DNA of 64,000 nucleotides from Rhodococcus sp. ABRD24 (GCF_004328705.1 NZ_CP035319.1:3410001-3474000), one strand, 5' to 3'. Numbered from the stretch's first letter, positions 43,255-52,114 are shown. A program made the numbers and translations. The notes: generated by a model from the sequence alone, not told the origin.

Positions 43255-44904
43255 GTGGCCATTAATATCGCAGACCTCGTAGAGCACTCGATCGACCTCA
43301 ACCCGGACCGTATCGCGCTGGTATCCGCCGACCGCGAATTCACATACGCGCAGCTGGAGGAGCGGGCGAATCGGCTGGCCAACTACCTGCGGGATCACGG
43401 CGTCAAGCCGGGTGACAAGGTGGGCATCCTCAGCCGCAACACCACGGAGGCCATCGAGGCCATGGTCGCGGTGTTCAAGGCCCGAGCGGTGATGGTCAAC
43501 GTCAACTATCGGTATGTCGAGAACGAGTTGCAGTACATTTTCGAGAACTCGGACATGGTTGCGCTCATCCACGAGCGCCGTTACTCGGACCGAGTAGCCA
43601 ACGTCCTGCCGAAGACACCGCTCGTGAAGACGGTGGTCGTTGTCGAGGACGAGTCGGATCTGGACTACTCGTCCTACGGCGGAGTCGAGTACGAGCAGGC
43701 ACTGTCGCAGGCTTCGCCCGAGCGCAACTTCGGCGAGCGGAGCCCCGACGACATGTTCATGCTCTACACCGGCGGCACGACGGGTATGCCCAAGGGGGTC
43801 ATGTGGCGGCATGAGGACTGGTGGCGCGTACTCGGTGGCGGCGTCAACTTCGTCACCGGTGAGCGGGTCGAGGACGAATGGGAGCTCGCCAAGGTCGGCG
43901 CCGCGAACCCGGCGATGGTGCGCTTCCCGATCCCCCCGATGATCCATGGCGGCTCGCAGTCCGCGGTGTTCCACAGTCTCTTCGGTGGCGGAACCCTGGT
44001 GATGCACCCCGAGTTCGACGGCCACGCGGTGTGGCAGGTCATCGACCGTCACAAGGTCAACCTCATCTTCATCACCGGCGACGCGATGGCTCGGCCGATG
44101 ATCGACGCAATAGTCGCCGGCAATCCGGAGACCGGTGAGCCGTATGATCTTTCGTCGTTGTACGTGATTGCCAGCAGCGCAGCTCTGTTCTCGCCGGCGC
44201 TCAAGGAGCAGTTCCTCGATCTGCTGCCCAACCGCCTGCTCACCGACTCGATCGGTTCGTCGGAGACCGGTTTCGGTGGCCTGAGTGCCATCACGAAGGG
44301 CTTCGAGCACACGGGTGGCCCGCGGGTGAAGATCGATGCCGCGACGGTCGTCATCGACGATGAGGGCAACCAGGTCGAGCCCGGATCAGGTCAGGTCGGA
44401 CTGCTGGCGCGACACGGCCACATTCCGCTCGGATACTACAAGGACGAGGAGAAGACCAAGGCGACGTTCAAGGTCTTCAACGGCGTCCGTTATTCGATCC
44501 CGGGTGACTATGCAACGGTCGAGGCCGATGGCACCGTCACGATGCTCGGCCGGGGGTCCGTATCCATCAACAGCGGCGGCGAGAAGATCTACCCCGAAGA
44601 GGTGGAGGGCGCCGTGAAGTCGCATCCTGACGTCTTCGACGTCCTCGTGGTCGGTGTGCCCGACGAGCGGTTCGGTCAGCGAGTCGCGGCGGTCGTCGCG
44701 CCGCGACCGGGCACCACGCCCAGTCTCGCCGACATCGTCGAGGCGGCCCGCAAGGAGATTGCGGGCTACAAGGTGCCGCGCAGCATGTGGGTCGTCGACG
44801 AGATCAAGCGTTCCCCCGCCGGTAAGCCCGACTACAAATGGGCCACCGCGCAGACGCAGTCGCGTGCGGCCGACGATCACCTCACAACCGGTAAGGACGC
44901 CTGA
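43255..44904 (+). CDS. fadD19: Steroid acyl-CoA synthetase FadD19
   Basis: The 549-residue ANL synthetase agrees along its length with FadD19 (Rv3515c, 548 aa): ALVHERRYADRVANVLP-like block, YTGGTTGMPKGVMWRHEDWW (P-loop) near 173-192, IPPMIHG near 227, ITDSIGSSETGFGG-like motif near 332, SINSGGEKIYPEEVE near 440 and the C-terminal KRSPAGKPDYKWA lysine motif. It couples CoA to C26/27 cholesterol acids and, in Rhodococcus, is essential for C24-branched sterol side chains. The GTG start is 11 bp from the KstR box, so the mRNA is probably leaderless. Its stop overlaps the next start (TGATG). Confidence 0.94.
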   Translation: MAINIADLVEHSIDLNPDRIALVSADREFTYAQLEERANRLANYLRDHGVKPGDKVGILSRNTTEAIEAMVAVFKARAVMVNVNYRYVENELQYIFENSDMVALIHERRYSDRVANVLPKTPLVKTVVVVEDESDLDYSSYGGVEYEQALSQASPERNFGERSPDDMFMLYTGGTTGMPKGVMWRHEDWWRVLGGGVNFVTGERVEDEWELAKVGAANPAMVRFPIPPMIHGGSQSAVFHSLFGGGTLVMHPEFDGHAVWQVIDRHKVNLIFITGDAMARPMIDAIVAGNPETGEPYDLSSLYVIASSAALFSPALKEQFLDLLPNRLLTDSIGSSETGFGGLSAITKGFEHTGGPRVKIDAATVVIDDEGNQVEPGSGQVGLLARHGHIPLGYYKDEEKTKATFKVFNGVRYSIPGDYATVEADGTVTMLGRGSVSINSGGEKIYPEEVEGAVKSHPDVFDVLVVGVPDERFGQRVAAVVAPRPGTTPSLADIVEAARKEIAGYKVPRSMWVVDEIKRSPAGKPDYKWATAQTQSRAADDHLTTGKDA

Positions 44905-46016
44905 TGCACACCGATCTCGCCGAGAAGTTCGGCATCGAATACCCGATCTTCGGCTTCACGCCGTCCGAGCACGTTGCGGCCGCGATCTCGCGGGCCGGCG
45001 GGCTCGGCGTCCTGGGCTGCGTCCGGTTCAACGACCCGGAGGAGCTCGAGGCGACCCTGACCTGGATGGACCAGAACACTGACGGCAAGCCGTACGGCGT
45101 CGACATCGTGATGCCGGCCAAGGTGCCCACCGAGGGCGCGGCCGTCGACCTCGACAAGCTGATCCCGGCCGAGCATCGAGCATTCGTCAACCGCACGCTC
45201 GACGAGCTGGGCGTGCCGCAACTTTCCGATGACGTCGAGCACGCGACCGGTGTCCTGGGCTGGCTGCATTCGGTGGCCCGCTCGCACGTCGATGTGGCTC
45301 TGGGACACCGGATCGCACTGATCGCCAACGCGCTCGGCTCGCCGCCGAAGGATGTCATCGATCAGGCGCACGAGAAGGGGGTGCCGGTCGCGGCACTCGC
45401 CGGAGCTGTCGAGCACGCGCGCAGCCACGTCGCGAACGGTGTCGACATCGTCATCGCGCAGGGGTACGAGGCCGGCGGTCACACCGGCGAGATCGCCTCG
45501 ATGGTGCTGGTGCCCGAGATCGTCGACGCGATCGGAGATTCCGCGGGCGTCCTTGCCGCCGGTGGCATCGGCAGCGGACGTCAGATCGCCGCGGCACTCG
45601 CGCTCGGTGCGTCGGGAGTCTGGATGGGCTCGTACTGGCTCACGACCTCCGAGTACAAACTCGGCAGTGCCGCCGAGGGGCCGTCGTCGATCCAGCGCGC
45701 GCTGCTGAGTGCAACGTCGGCGGACACCGTCCGTTCGCGGATCTACTCGGGCAAGCCGGCACGTCTGCTCAAGACGAAGTGGACGCAGGCGTGGGCCAAG
45801 CCCGATGCGCCCGAGCCGCTGCCGATGCCGTTGCAGAACATCCTCGTGAGCGAGGCGCACCAGCGTATCTCGGCGAGTGACGATCCCGAGGTCGTCGCAA
45901 TGCCCGTCGGCCAGATCGTCGGTCGCATGAACGAGATTCGTCCCGTCGCCGAGATCATGGCGGAACTGGTCGAAGGGTTCGAGGCGGCAGTGTCCCGGCT
46001 CGACAGCCTCAAGTAG
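44904..46016 (+). CDS. Nitronate monooxygenase-family flavoprotein
   Basis: A 370-residue TIM-barrel flavoprotein. It opens MHTDLAEKFGIEYPIFGFTP and has AISRAGGLGVLGCVRF near 28, VIAQGYEAGGHTGEIASMVL near 185-204 (FMN phosphate loop, AQGxEAGGHxG) and LAAGGIGSGRQIAAALALGA near 216-235. It is distinct from IpdC. Family members range from nitronate oxidation to CoA-thioester redox reactions. It is translationally coupled to fadD19 (TGATG), so a role in sterol side-chain oxidation under KstR is likely, but the reaction is not known. A strong hairpin follows. Confidence 0.83.
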   Translation: MHTDLAEKFGIEYPIFGFTPSEHVAAAISRAGGLGVLGCVRFNDPEELEATLTWMDQNTDGKPYGVDIVMPAKVPTEGAAVDLDKLIPAEHRAFVNRTLDELGVPQLSDDVEHATGVLGWLHSVARSHVDVALGHRIALIANALGSPPKDVIDQAHEKGVPVAALAGAVEHARSHVANGVDIVIAQGYEAGGHTGEIASMVLVPEIVDAIGDSAGVLAAGGIGSGRQIAAALALGASGVWMGSYWLTTSEYKLGSAAEGPSSIQRALLSATSADTVRSRIYSGKPARLLKTKWTQAWAKPDAPEPLPMPLQNILVSEAHQRISASDDPEVVAMPVGQIVGRMNEIRPVAEIMAELVEGFEAAVSRLDSLK

Positions 46017-46030
46017 GCCGGTAACCACCA

Positions 46031-46067
46031 CGCGGCGCCCGGAACGAGATCCGTTCCGGGCGCCGCG
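46031..46067. terminator. Bidirectional terminator hairpin
   Basis: Fifteen-bp perfect GC-rich arms (46031-46045 and 46053-46067) around a 7-nt loop, between the convergent flavoprotein gene and fadD17, followed by GGCCTTTC on the plus strand. Confidence 0.85.
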
Positions 46068-46078
46068 GGCCTTTCATG

Positions 46079-47710
46079 TCAGGCGGATGTGGACTGACGC
46101 TCGAGAGTGCGCGCTACTTCCTTTGTGAGGAGCGTGAACTCGTCCTGACCGCGTTCGCGGATCCACACCGGGTCGGCGCATTGCCAGCGTTCCGCGCTGA
46201 GTGTGCGGGTGACGACCTTGAACGTCGCCGTGCGCGGGAACTCGACGCACACGCGGATGAAGGTCGGTCGCTGCTTGGGCCCCAGATCGGGCTGTGCGTC
46301 CAGGAATTCGGCGAAGGCGACCGGATCGAAGTCCGTCGAATCCGTGTTCGGAATCACCGCGGCCATGACGCGGTCGCCGACCTCGCGGTCCGGCACGGCG
46401 TACACCGAAACCTGCGCGAAGCCGGGGTAGCGGACCAGGATCCGTTCGATCGGTGCGGCGCCCAGATTCTCCCCGTCGACCCGAAGCCACCCGGAGCTGC
46501 GTCCCGCAAAGTAGACGAAGCCGTCGGCGTCGCGGTATGCGAGGTCGCCACTCCAGTACATACCGTCCCGCAGGCGCTCGGCGTCCGCCTCGGGATTCTT
46601 GTAGTAGCCCTCGAATGAGCCAGCGCCCGTCACGTTGACCATCTCACCCGTCGCCTCCTCAGCATTGACGAGGCGGCCGGAGGCGTCGAATTCTGCTGGA
46701 GGACAGACGGCACCGGTATCCGGGTGGCGAATCTCGACGTTGTCGGGGAGGAGCCCGAGGGCGCCGGACGGAGAGTCGGGATGCGCCGAGACGAAGACGC
46801 CGCCCTCGGTGGAGCCGAAGCCGTCGATGACGTGGGCCCCGAATCGGCGGGAGAACTCCTGGACCGCCGGGGCTGAGCCCTCGTTGCCGTACATGATCCT
46901 CAGCGTGTTGTCGGCGTCATCGGGCTGCTCGGGCGTCGCGAGGACGAAGGACAGCGGTTTTCCGACGTAGTTGGCGTACGTGACGCCGTAGCGGCGGATA
47001 TCGGGAAGGAAGCCGGAGGCGGAGAATCTGCGCCGCATCGCGAGACCCGTGCGGCCCCGCAGTGCAACCGCCCACGCCGCCATCATCGCGTTGGAGTGGA
47101 ACATCGGCATCGACATGTAGACGATGTCGTCGGGGGAGAGGCCGAATCGATCCGCAAGCATCACACCGGGACCGGCGATCTTGCCGTGCGTGCAGCGCAC
47201 TGCCTTCGGATCGCCACTCGTTCCCGACGTGAAGATGAGCATCAGCAGGTCGTCGGTGGCGGCGGTGGCCGGAATGACCGGGCTGCCGAGGAAGGGCGCC
47301 AGAATCTTCGTCCATTCCGGGGAGTCCACGTTGATGACGCGGACGTCACCCAAGTCCAGTCCATCGAGGAGCGCTTCCTGGGAGTTCTCGGTGAAGACGA
47401 TCTGGCAGTCGGCGAGCGCGATGTCGCGGGCCAGCGCTTCTCCGCGCCTGGTGGTGTTGAGACCGGCGAGAACGGCACCCGAGAAGGCGGCGGCACCGAT
47501 CAGTGAGGAGAACTCGGGGGTGTTGTCCATGAGTACGCCGAAATGCCGCGGCCGCCCGGGATCGAGCAGTTCGTTCAAAGCGGCTGCACGGTCGTACATC
47601 CCGCGGACATGGTCGGTCCACGGAATGTACGCATCCTCGAATCGGATTCCGTGCGTGTCGATGTGACGAAGCTGTGTGAGCAGGTCCGCCACCGTCGGTG
47701 TCACTGTCAT
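46079..47710 (-). CDS. fadD17: Acyl-CoA synthetase FadD17
   Basis: A 543-residue ANL synthetase (ATG 47710; an ATG at 47740 is possible). The P-loop is unusual, FTSGTSGDPKAVRCTHGKI near 159-177, where PKG is normal. Further motifs: IDGFGSTEGGVFVSAHPDS near 278, MYWSGDLAYRDADGFVYFAG near 386 and the C-terminal FPRTATFKVVTRTL lysine region. Neighbours fadE27 and fadE26 upstream match M. tuberculosis Rv3504-Rv3506. FadD17 activates steroid side-chain acids (reported for C5/C3 side chains); the substrate range here is inferred. About 100 bp separate it from fadE27, which is longer than the other gaps in the operon. Confidence 0.88.
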   Translation of the reverse strand: MTVTPTVADLLTQLRHIDTHGIRFEDAYIPWTDHVRGMYDRAAALNELLDPGRPRHFGVLMDNTPEFSSLIGAAAFSGAVLAGLNTTRRGEALARDIALADCQIVFTENSQEALLDGLDLGDVRVINVDSPEWTKILAPFLGSPVIPATAATDDLLMLIFTSGTSGDPKAVRCTHGKIAGPGVMLADRFGLSPDDIVYMSMPMFHSNAMMAAWAVALRGRTGLAMRRRFSASGFLPDIRRYGVTYANYVGKPLSFVLATPEQPDDADNTLRIMYGNEGSAPAVQEFSRRFGAHVIDGFGSTEGGVFVSAHPDSPSGALGLLPDNVEIRHPDTGAVCPPAEFDASGRLVNAEEATGEMVNVTGAGSFEGYYKNPEADAERLRDGMYWSGDLAYRDADGFVYFAGRSSGWLRVDGENLGAAPIERILVRYPGFAQVSVYAVPDREVGDRVMAAVIPNTDSTDFDPVAFAEFLDAQPDLGPKQRPTFIRVCVEFPRTATFKVVTRTLSAERWQCADPVWIRERGQDEFTLLTKEVARTLERQSTSA

Positions 47711-47808
47711 GCCCACATCATGACGTGTGATGCCCGTCATGTCGACGATTTCACTGTTCGGGACCGCTCGCTCGGCTCTTCTTGTGGGACCAGTTGTGGC
47801 CGTAGCGT

Positions 47809-48930
47809 TTACGCGGTCACGGTAGCCAGCTCCGCACCGAGGCGGCGCAGCTGGTCAGTGGCCGAACCCAGGAGGAACTCCTGACGCTTGGCCGCGAGGA
47901 AGTACCGGTGCGCCGGGTGGTCCTCGTCGAGGCCGACGCCGCCGTGGATGTGCACCACGGAGTGCGCGACGCGGTGGCCCGCGTCCGCCGCCCAGAACTT
48001 CGCGGTCTCGATCTCGCCCTCGAGAGGCAGGCCGGATGCGAGGCGGAACGCGGCCTGCCACAGGGTCAGCCGCACGCCCTTGACGTCGATGTAGCCGTCT
48101 GCGAGCCGCTGTGCGACGGCCTGGAAGCTGCCGATCGGCCGTTCGAACTGGACGCGCTCACGCGCGTAGTCGGCGGTGATCTTCAGTGCCTGGTCGAGTA
48201 CGCCGAACTGGAAGGCGCTCGAGCCGACCGCCCCGCGGTCGAGGATCCACTCGACGATCTCGCGGCCCTGCGTAACGCTGCCGAGAATGCAGTCGGCGCC
48301 CAGCTGGACGTCTTCGAACTCGACGATGCCGGTGCTCCCGAAGTCCGTCGTCTGCTGTCGGGTCACCGTGACTCCGGCCCCGCCGGTGCGGACGAGGAAG
48401 ATCGCGATGCCGTCCGGGGTGGTTGCGGGCACCAGCAGCAGATCGGCGACGGGCGCGCCGTCCACCAGGATCTTGGTGCCGCTCAGCGTCCAACCGTCTC
48501 CGTTCGGCTCCGCCCGGGTCACCGGTGCCGCCGGATTGTCGTTGAGCTCCTCGGCGAGGGCTACGGCCAGTATCTTCGAACCAGTTGCGGCGGGGGTGCC
48601 CCATTCGGAACGCTGTGCGTCCGAGCCGAACTCAGCGATCGCTCCGGCGCCCATGACGATCGACGACAGGTACGGAACAGGGGCGACACCGCGACCGAGC
48701 TCGATGAGGATGCTGCACTGCTCGAGCACGCCGAAACCGTCGCCGCCGACGGACTCTGGCAGGGCAGCGCCGAGCACGCCGGAAGAGGCGAGCGCGTCCC
48801 ACAGCTTGCGGTCGAACCGATCCTCGGCCGAATCGAGCTCCCGCAGATGTTCGTTGGTGACGATGTCGGCGACGATGCCGTGGGTGAGGCCGGCCAGGTC
48901 CTGCTGGGCCTCGGTGAGAGAGAAGTCCAT
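47809..48930 (-). CDS. fadE27: Acyl-CoA dehydrogenase FadE27 (ChsE5 subunit)
   Basis: A 373-residue acyl-CoA dehydrogenase of the short steroid type: MDFSLTEAQQDLAGLTHGIV opening, LPESVGGDGFGVLEQCSILI near 59, RERVQFERPIGSFQAVAQRL near 254-273, and VHIHGGVGLDEDHPAHRYFL near 330-349. With FadE26 it forms the ChsE4-ChsE5 alpha2beta2 enzyme that begins beta-oxidation of the 3-oxo-cholest-4-en-26-oyl-CoA side chain. Adjacent subunit genes in the order fadE26-fadE27 and the downstream fadD17 agree with M. tuberculosis. ATG 48930 is 14 bp after the fadE26 stop. Confidence 0.92.
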   Translation of the reverse strand: MDFSLTEAQQDLAGLTHGIVADIVTNEHLRELDSAEDRFDRKLWDALASSGVLGAALPESVGGDGFGVLEQCSILIELGRGVAPVPYLSSIVMGAGAIAEFGSDAQRSEWGTPAATGSKILAVALAEELNDNPAAPVTRAEPNGDGWTLSGTKILVDGAPVADLLLVPATTPDGIAIFLVRTGGAGVTVTRQQTTDFGSTGIVEFEDVQLGADCILGSVTQGREIVEWILDRGAVGSSAFQFGVLDQALKITADYARERVQFERPIGSFQAVAQRLADGYIDVKGVRLTLWQAAFRLASGLPLEGEIETAKFWAADAGHRVAHSVVHIHGGVGLDEDHPAHRYFLAAKRQEFLLGSATDQLRRLGAELATVTA

Positions 48931-48944
48931 TGTCGGTCCCTTGT

Positions 48945-50126
48945 CTATCGCTTGGATGCGGGCTGGCCGAGCGCTGTCATGGCGATGATGTCGCGCTGGA
49001 CCTCGTTGGTGCCGCCGCCGAAGGTGAGGATCAATGCCGAGCGATGCATCCGCTCGAGCCGGCCACGCAGGATGACGCCGGGCGAGTTCTGCCGCAGCGT
49101 CGCGGACGGACCGAGGATCTCCATGAGGAGGCGGTACGCCTCGGTCGCGAACTCGGTGCCGTACACCTTGTTCGCGGATGCGGCCTCGGGTCCGGGCGCA
49201 TGATCGGTCGCGGAGGCGATCTCCCAGTTCATCAGCTTCAGGTACTCGGTCTTGGCGTGGACGCGGGCCAGGTTGATCTGCACCCATTCCTGGTCGATGA
49301 CCCGGCGGCCGTCGGGGAGCTTGGTGTTCTGCGCCCACTCGCGCACTTCCTGCAGTGCGGTGAGGATCGGACCGGCCGAGGTGAGCGCCACCCGCTCGTG
49401 GTTGAGCTGGTTGGTGACCAGCTTCCAGCCGCCGTTCTCCTCGCCGACGAGCGAGCTCTGCGGCACGCGCACGTCCTGGTAGTAGGTGGCGCTGGTGTCC
49501 GGTCCGGCCATCGTGTGGACCGGGGTGTACGAGAAGCCCTCGGCGGTGGTCGGCACGATCAGCATGCTGATGCCGCGGTGTTTCTTGGCGTTCGGATCGG
49601 TGCGGCACGCCAGCCAGACGTAGTCGGCGTACTGGATGAGGCTCGTCCACATCTTCTGGCCGTTGATGACGTAGTCGTCACCGTCCTTGACCGCGGATGT
49701 GCGCAGCGATGCCAGGTCGGTGCCGGCGCCGGGCTCGGAATAGCCGATCGAGAAGTGCAGCTCGCCCGCGGAGATCTTCGGGAGAAAGAACGCCTTCTGC
49801 TCCGGCGTACCGAAATGCATGATGGTCGGCGCGACCGAGTTGATCGTCAGGAAGGGCACCGGCGCGCCCGCGATTGCGGCTTCGTCGGTGAAGATGAGCT
49901 GCTCCATCGGGGAGCGCTCCTGACCGCCGTACTGCTTGGGCCAGCCGAGTGTGAGCCACCCGTCCTTGCCCATCTGCTGAACGACCTCGCGGTAGACATT
50001 GCCTTCGCCGTACTCGCCGGTCGTTGCCGACAGTGCCTCGCGACGCTCCGGGGTCATCAGAGCTGCAAAGTAGCTTCGCAATTCCGCCCGAAGCTCCTGC
50101 TGTTCTGCGGTATAGGTGATATCCAC
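48945..50126 (-). CDS. fadE26: Acyl-CoA dehydrogenase FadE26 (ChsE4 subunit)
   Basis: The 393-residue partner subunit starts at a GTG (VDITYTAEQQELRAELRSYF) with GGAGAGG just upstream. It has WPKQYGGQERSPMEQLIFTD near 61-80, IGYSEPGAGTDLASLRTSAV near 126-145, NGQKMWTSLIQYADYVWLAC near 155-174 and FGGGTNEVQRDIIAMTALGQ near 370-389. FadE26-FadE27 (ChsE4-ChsE5) is the heterotetrameric dehydrogenase for long steroid side chains. It is first gene of the operon; a perfect KstR box lies about 170 bp upstream, in the region shared with fdxD. Confidence 0.92.
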   Translation of the reverse strand: MDITYTAEQQELRAELRSYFAALMTPERREALSATTGEYGEGNVYREVVQQMGKDGWLTLGWPKQYGGQERSPMEQLIFTDEAAIAGAPVPFLTINSVAPTIMHFGTPEQKAFFLPKISAGELHFSIGYSEPGAGTDLASLRTSAVKDGDDYVINGQKMWTSLIQYADYVWLACRTDPNAKKHRGISMLIVPTTAEGFSYTPVHTMAGPDTSATYYQDVRVPQSSLVGEENGGWKLVTNQLNHERVALTSAGPILTALQEVREWAQNTKLPDGRRVIDQEWVQINLARVHAKTEYLKLMNWEIASATDHAPGPEAASANKVYGTEFATEAYRLLMEILGPSATLRQNSPGVILRGRLERMHRSALILTFGGGTNEVQRDIIAMTALGQPASKR

Positions 50127-50293
50127 GTACCTCTCCAATCCGGGCAATCATCGGCGGTCCACGCCGGATCGGGGACTGGCTCTGGAACGAAGTCGCGGCC
50201 ACGGCCGAGGGCTGTGAGGCGGGCTGTCAGACACCGTTGTCGACCGTGTGGCGGGGCGCGTCGAGGATGGTTGTCCGAATCATTGCACAGCAG

Positions 50294-50307
50294 TGGAACG
50301 GGTTCTA
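50294..50307. promoter_or_regulatory. KstR operator between fadE26 and fdxD
   Basis: TGGAACGGGTTCTA is a full consensus match (TnnAACnnGTTnnA), 84 bp upstream of the ferredoxin start and 167 bp from fadE26. The rest of the 265-bp intergenic region shows no second site. Confidence 0.85.
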
Positions 50308-50391
50308 GTCTTATGGCGGAAGTCGTTGGACCACAGCCCGGTGTGACGTCTTTTGCCGAATCTTCGAGCCAACGCGAAATGAGGAATGTCC

Positions 50392-50583
50392 ATGGAGGTC
50401 AGGGTCGACACGGATCGCTGCGAAGCGAACGGGGTGTGCGTCGGAATTGCGCCCGACATCTTCGAACTGAACGATGACGAGGAGCTGATCATCTCGGCAC
50501 CGATCCCTCCCGCGGACCGTGAGGCGGACGTGCGCTCGGCGATCGCCCAGTGCCCGCGTGCGGCGCTCACCGAGCACCCTTAG
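50392..50583 (+). CDS. fdxD: [3Fe-4S]-type ferredoxin FdxD
   Basis: A 63-residue ferredoxin, MEVRVDTDRCEANGVCVGIA, with three visible cysteines in the pattern C-x5-C...C-P (positions 10, 16 and 55); the fourth cysteine of a 4Fe-4S site is replaced inside CEANGVC, so a [3Fe-4S] cluster is expected, as in P450-partner ferredoxins. In M. tuberculosis FdxD (Rv3503c) sits between hsd4A and fadE26, as here. It can pass electrons to CYP125/CYP142. An ATG at 50386 (two codons earlier) is also open; the one at 50392 has better spacing from GAGGA. Confidence 0.92.
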   Translation: MEVRVDTDRCEANGVCVGIAPDIFELNDDEELIISAPIPPADREADVRSAIAQCPRAALTEHP

Positions 50584-50591
50584 GGATCTTG

Positions 50592-50623
50592 CGGCAAATG
50601 TAGAACGCGTTCTACATTTGCCG
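50592..50623. promoter_or_regulatory. KstR operator within a 32-bp perfect palindrome
   Basis: The consensus KstR box TAGAACGCGTTCTA at 50601-50614 is extended on both sides into a perfect 32-bp palindrome (CGGCAAATG... on the left, complementary on the right). It begins 8 bp after the fdxD stop and ends 74 bp before hsd4A, so it may act both as operator for hsd4A and as a hairpin ending the ferredoxin mRNA. Confidence 0.85.
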
Positions 50624-50697
50624 TGTCGTCGACAGCCGCGGCGACAAGGCACCGATCGGCCGAGGCTGGTCGACGTCACGGGTACGGGAGCGCGTTC

Positions 50698-51624
50698 ATG
50701 AATGCAGTCAGCAACTCCGATTTGAGGGTCGGGGGAGTCGGTCTGGAGGGCAAGGTTGCCATTGTGACCGGTTCGGGGTCGGGGCTCGGTCGGGCCGAGG
50801 CCATCGGCCTTGCGCAATCCGGCGCCTCGGTCGTCGTCAACGACCTGAAGGCCAACGAGGCTGTGGAGGCGACGCTCGACGAGATTCGTGCGCTCGGCGG
50901 CAAGGTCGAGTTCGTCGCCGGTGACGTCGGCGAGCGCTCGACCGCGGATGCAATGATGGCCGCCGCCGAAGGTCTCGGCGGCGTCGACATCGTTGTGAAC
51001 AACGCGGGCATCGTTCGGGACCGGATGCTGTTCAGCATGTCGGACGAGGACTGGGATCTGGTTCTCAAGGTGCACCTGCGGGGGCATTTCCTGTTGAGCC
51101 GCAATGCCGCTACCTACTGGCGGGACAAATCGAAGGCTGTCGGCGCCCCGGTCTACGGCCGACTCGTCAACACTTCATCGGAGGCTGGACTGCTCGGCCC
51201 TGCGGGGCAGCCGAACTATGGGGCGGCCAAGGCTGGGATCACCGCGCTGACCCTCTCCGCTGCACGGGGTCTGTCGCGGTACGGCGTGCGCGCAAATGCC
51301 ATCTGTCCGCGCGCGCGGACGTCGATGACGGAGTCCGTCTTCGGCGATGCGCCGGAGGGTCAGATCGATCCGCTCTCGCCCGAGCATGTTGCGGCACTCG
51401 TCTCGTACCTCGCGTCGCCGGCCGCGGACAAGGTCAACGGTCAGGTTTTCGTCGTATACGGCCCGATGGTGGCGCTCATGGCGGCGCCCGTCGTCGAGCG
51501 GCGGTTCGACGCGGACTCGGCGCAGTGGACTCCGGAAGGCCTCGCGGCCGAGATGGGTGCGTACTTCGAGGACCGCGATCCCGAGCGCACCTTCTCGGCG
51601 TCCGCGGCTCTCGCCCTCGGCTGA
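50698..51624 (+). CDS. hsd4A: Hsd4A, 17beta-hydroxysteroid/side-chain 3-hydroxyacyl-CoA dehydrogenase
   Basis: The 308-residue SDR has the MFE-2 type dehydrogenase form: IVTGSGSGLGRAEAIGLAQS near 22-41, NNAGIVRDRMLFSM near 100, RLVNTSSEAGLLG near 155, YGAAKAGITALT near 174, and CPRARTSMTESVF near 203. Hsd4A (Rv3502c) precedes the mce4 operon in M. tuberculosis as well. It oxidises the beta-hydroxyl of steroid side-chain CoA thioesters (and has 17beta-HSD activity). ATG 50698 is 114 bp after the ferredoxin stop; a KstR palindrome lies between. A hairpin with a T-run follows. Confidence 0.9.
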   Translation: MNAVSNSDLRVGGVGLEGKVAIVTGSGSGLGRAEAIGLAQSGASVVVNDLKANEAVEATLDEIRALGGKVEFVAGDVGERSTADAMMAAAEGLGGVDIVVNNAGIVRDRMLFSMSDEDWDLVLKVHLRGHFLLSRNAATYWRDKSKAVGAPVYGRLVNTSSEAGLLGPAGQPNYGAAKAGITALTLSAARGLSRYGVRANAICPRARTSMTESVFGDAPEGQIDPLSPEHVAALVSYLASPAADKVNGQVFVVYGPMVALMAAPVVERRFDADSAQWTPEGLAAEMGAYFEDRDPERTFSASAALALG

Positions 51625-51657
51625 CCTAGACGCGCTCGACTGATTTGGACGGTCGAT

Positions 51658-51696
51658 CCCGCAGTCTCTCGAGTAACGGGAGATTGCGGGATTTTC
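51658..51696 (+). terminator. Rho-independent terminator after hsd4A
   Basis: Thirteen-bp arms (51658-51670 and 51678-51690, two G-T pairs) with a 7-nt loop followed by ATTTTC, 34 bp after the stop. It separates hsd4A from the mce4 operon. Confidence 0.82.
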
Positions 51697-51776
51697 GATA
51701 CCTACAGGACAGATCGCGGTCAGGATGGAGTGGAGCGGTCGGCCGTGCGAAGCAATTGTACGCACCCACCTTTTGC

Positions 51777-51790
51777 TAGAACATGTTCTA
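51777..51790. promoter_or_regulatory. KstR operator, mce4 upstream site
   Basis: TAGAACATGTTCTA is a full consensus match and the centre of a 16-bp perfect palindrome. It is 456 bp upstream of yrbE4A. Confidence 0.85.
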
Positions 51791-52114
51791 GTTTGTTGGC
51801 GGCCAGGGCGTCAGGAATTGCGGCGAGTCCGAGATTGGCCATGCGTGAAAGGTCCGGGTCAGTCGATTGGGCCGTGGCGTGCAGCGGCTCACTCGGGGTC
51901 GCCTCGGGGAACGTCTATCCGGTCGGGTCCTCCTCCTCGAAATTTTTAAACCCCAGTTCAAATGCCCGTTTCGGTATCGCGCGCGGCCCGGTTGTGGTGC
52001 GATCGGTCGCGACTCGGCGGAACGGGGCAATCTCGGCAGAAGTGCCGCGCCCGGTTGCTCTCGAGCCGGGTCCGCGGTTCGGGTGATGAAGACAGCTTTT
52101 CAAGTCTTTGACAG

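Noticed and set aside
51788..52030. Small minus-strand open frame of 80 codons in the mce4 leader
   Set aside because: Arg/Pro-rich, no ribosome-binding site, and it overlaps the KstR box; not convincing as a gene.
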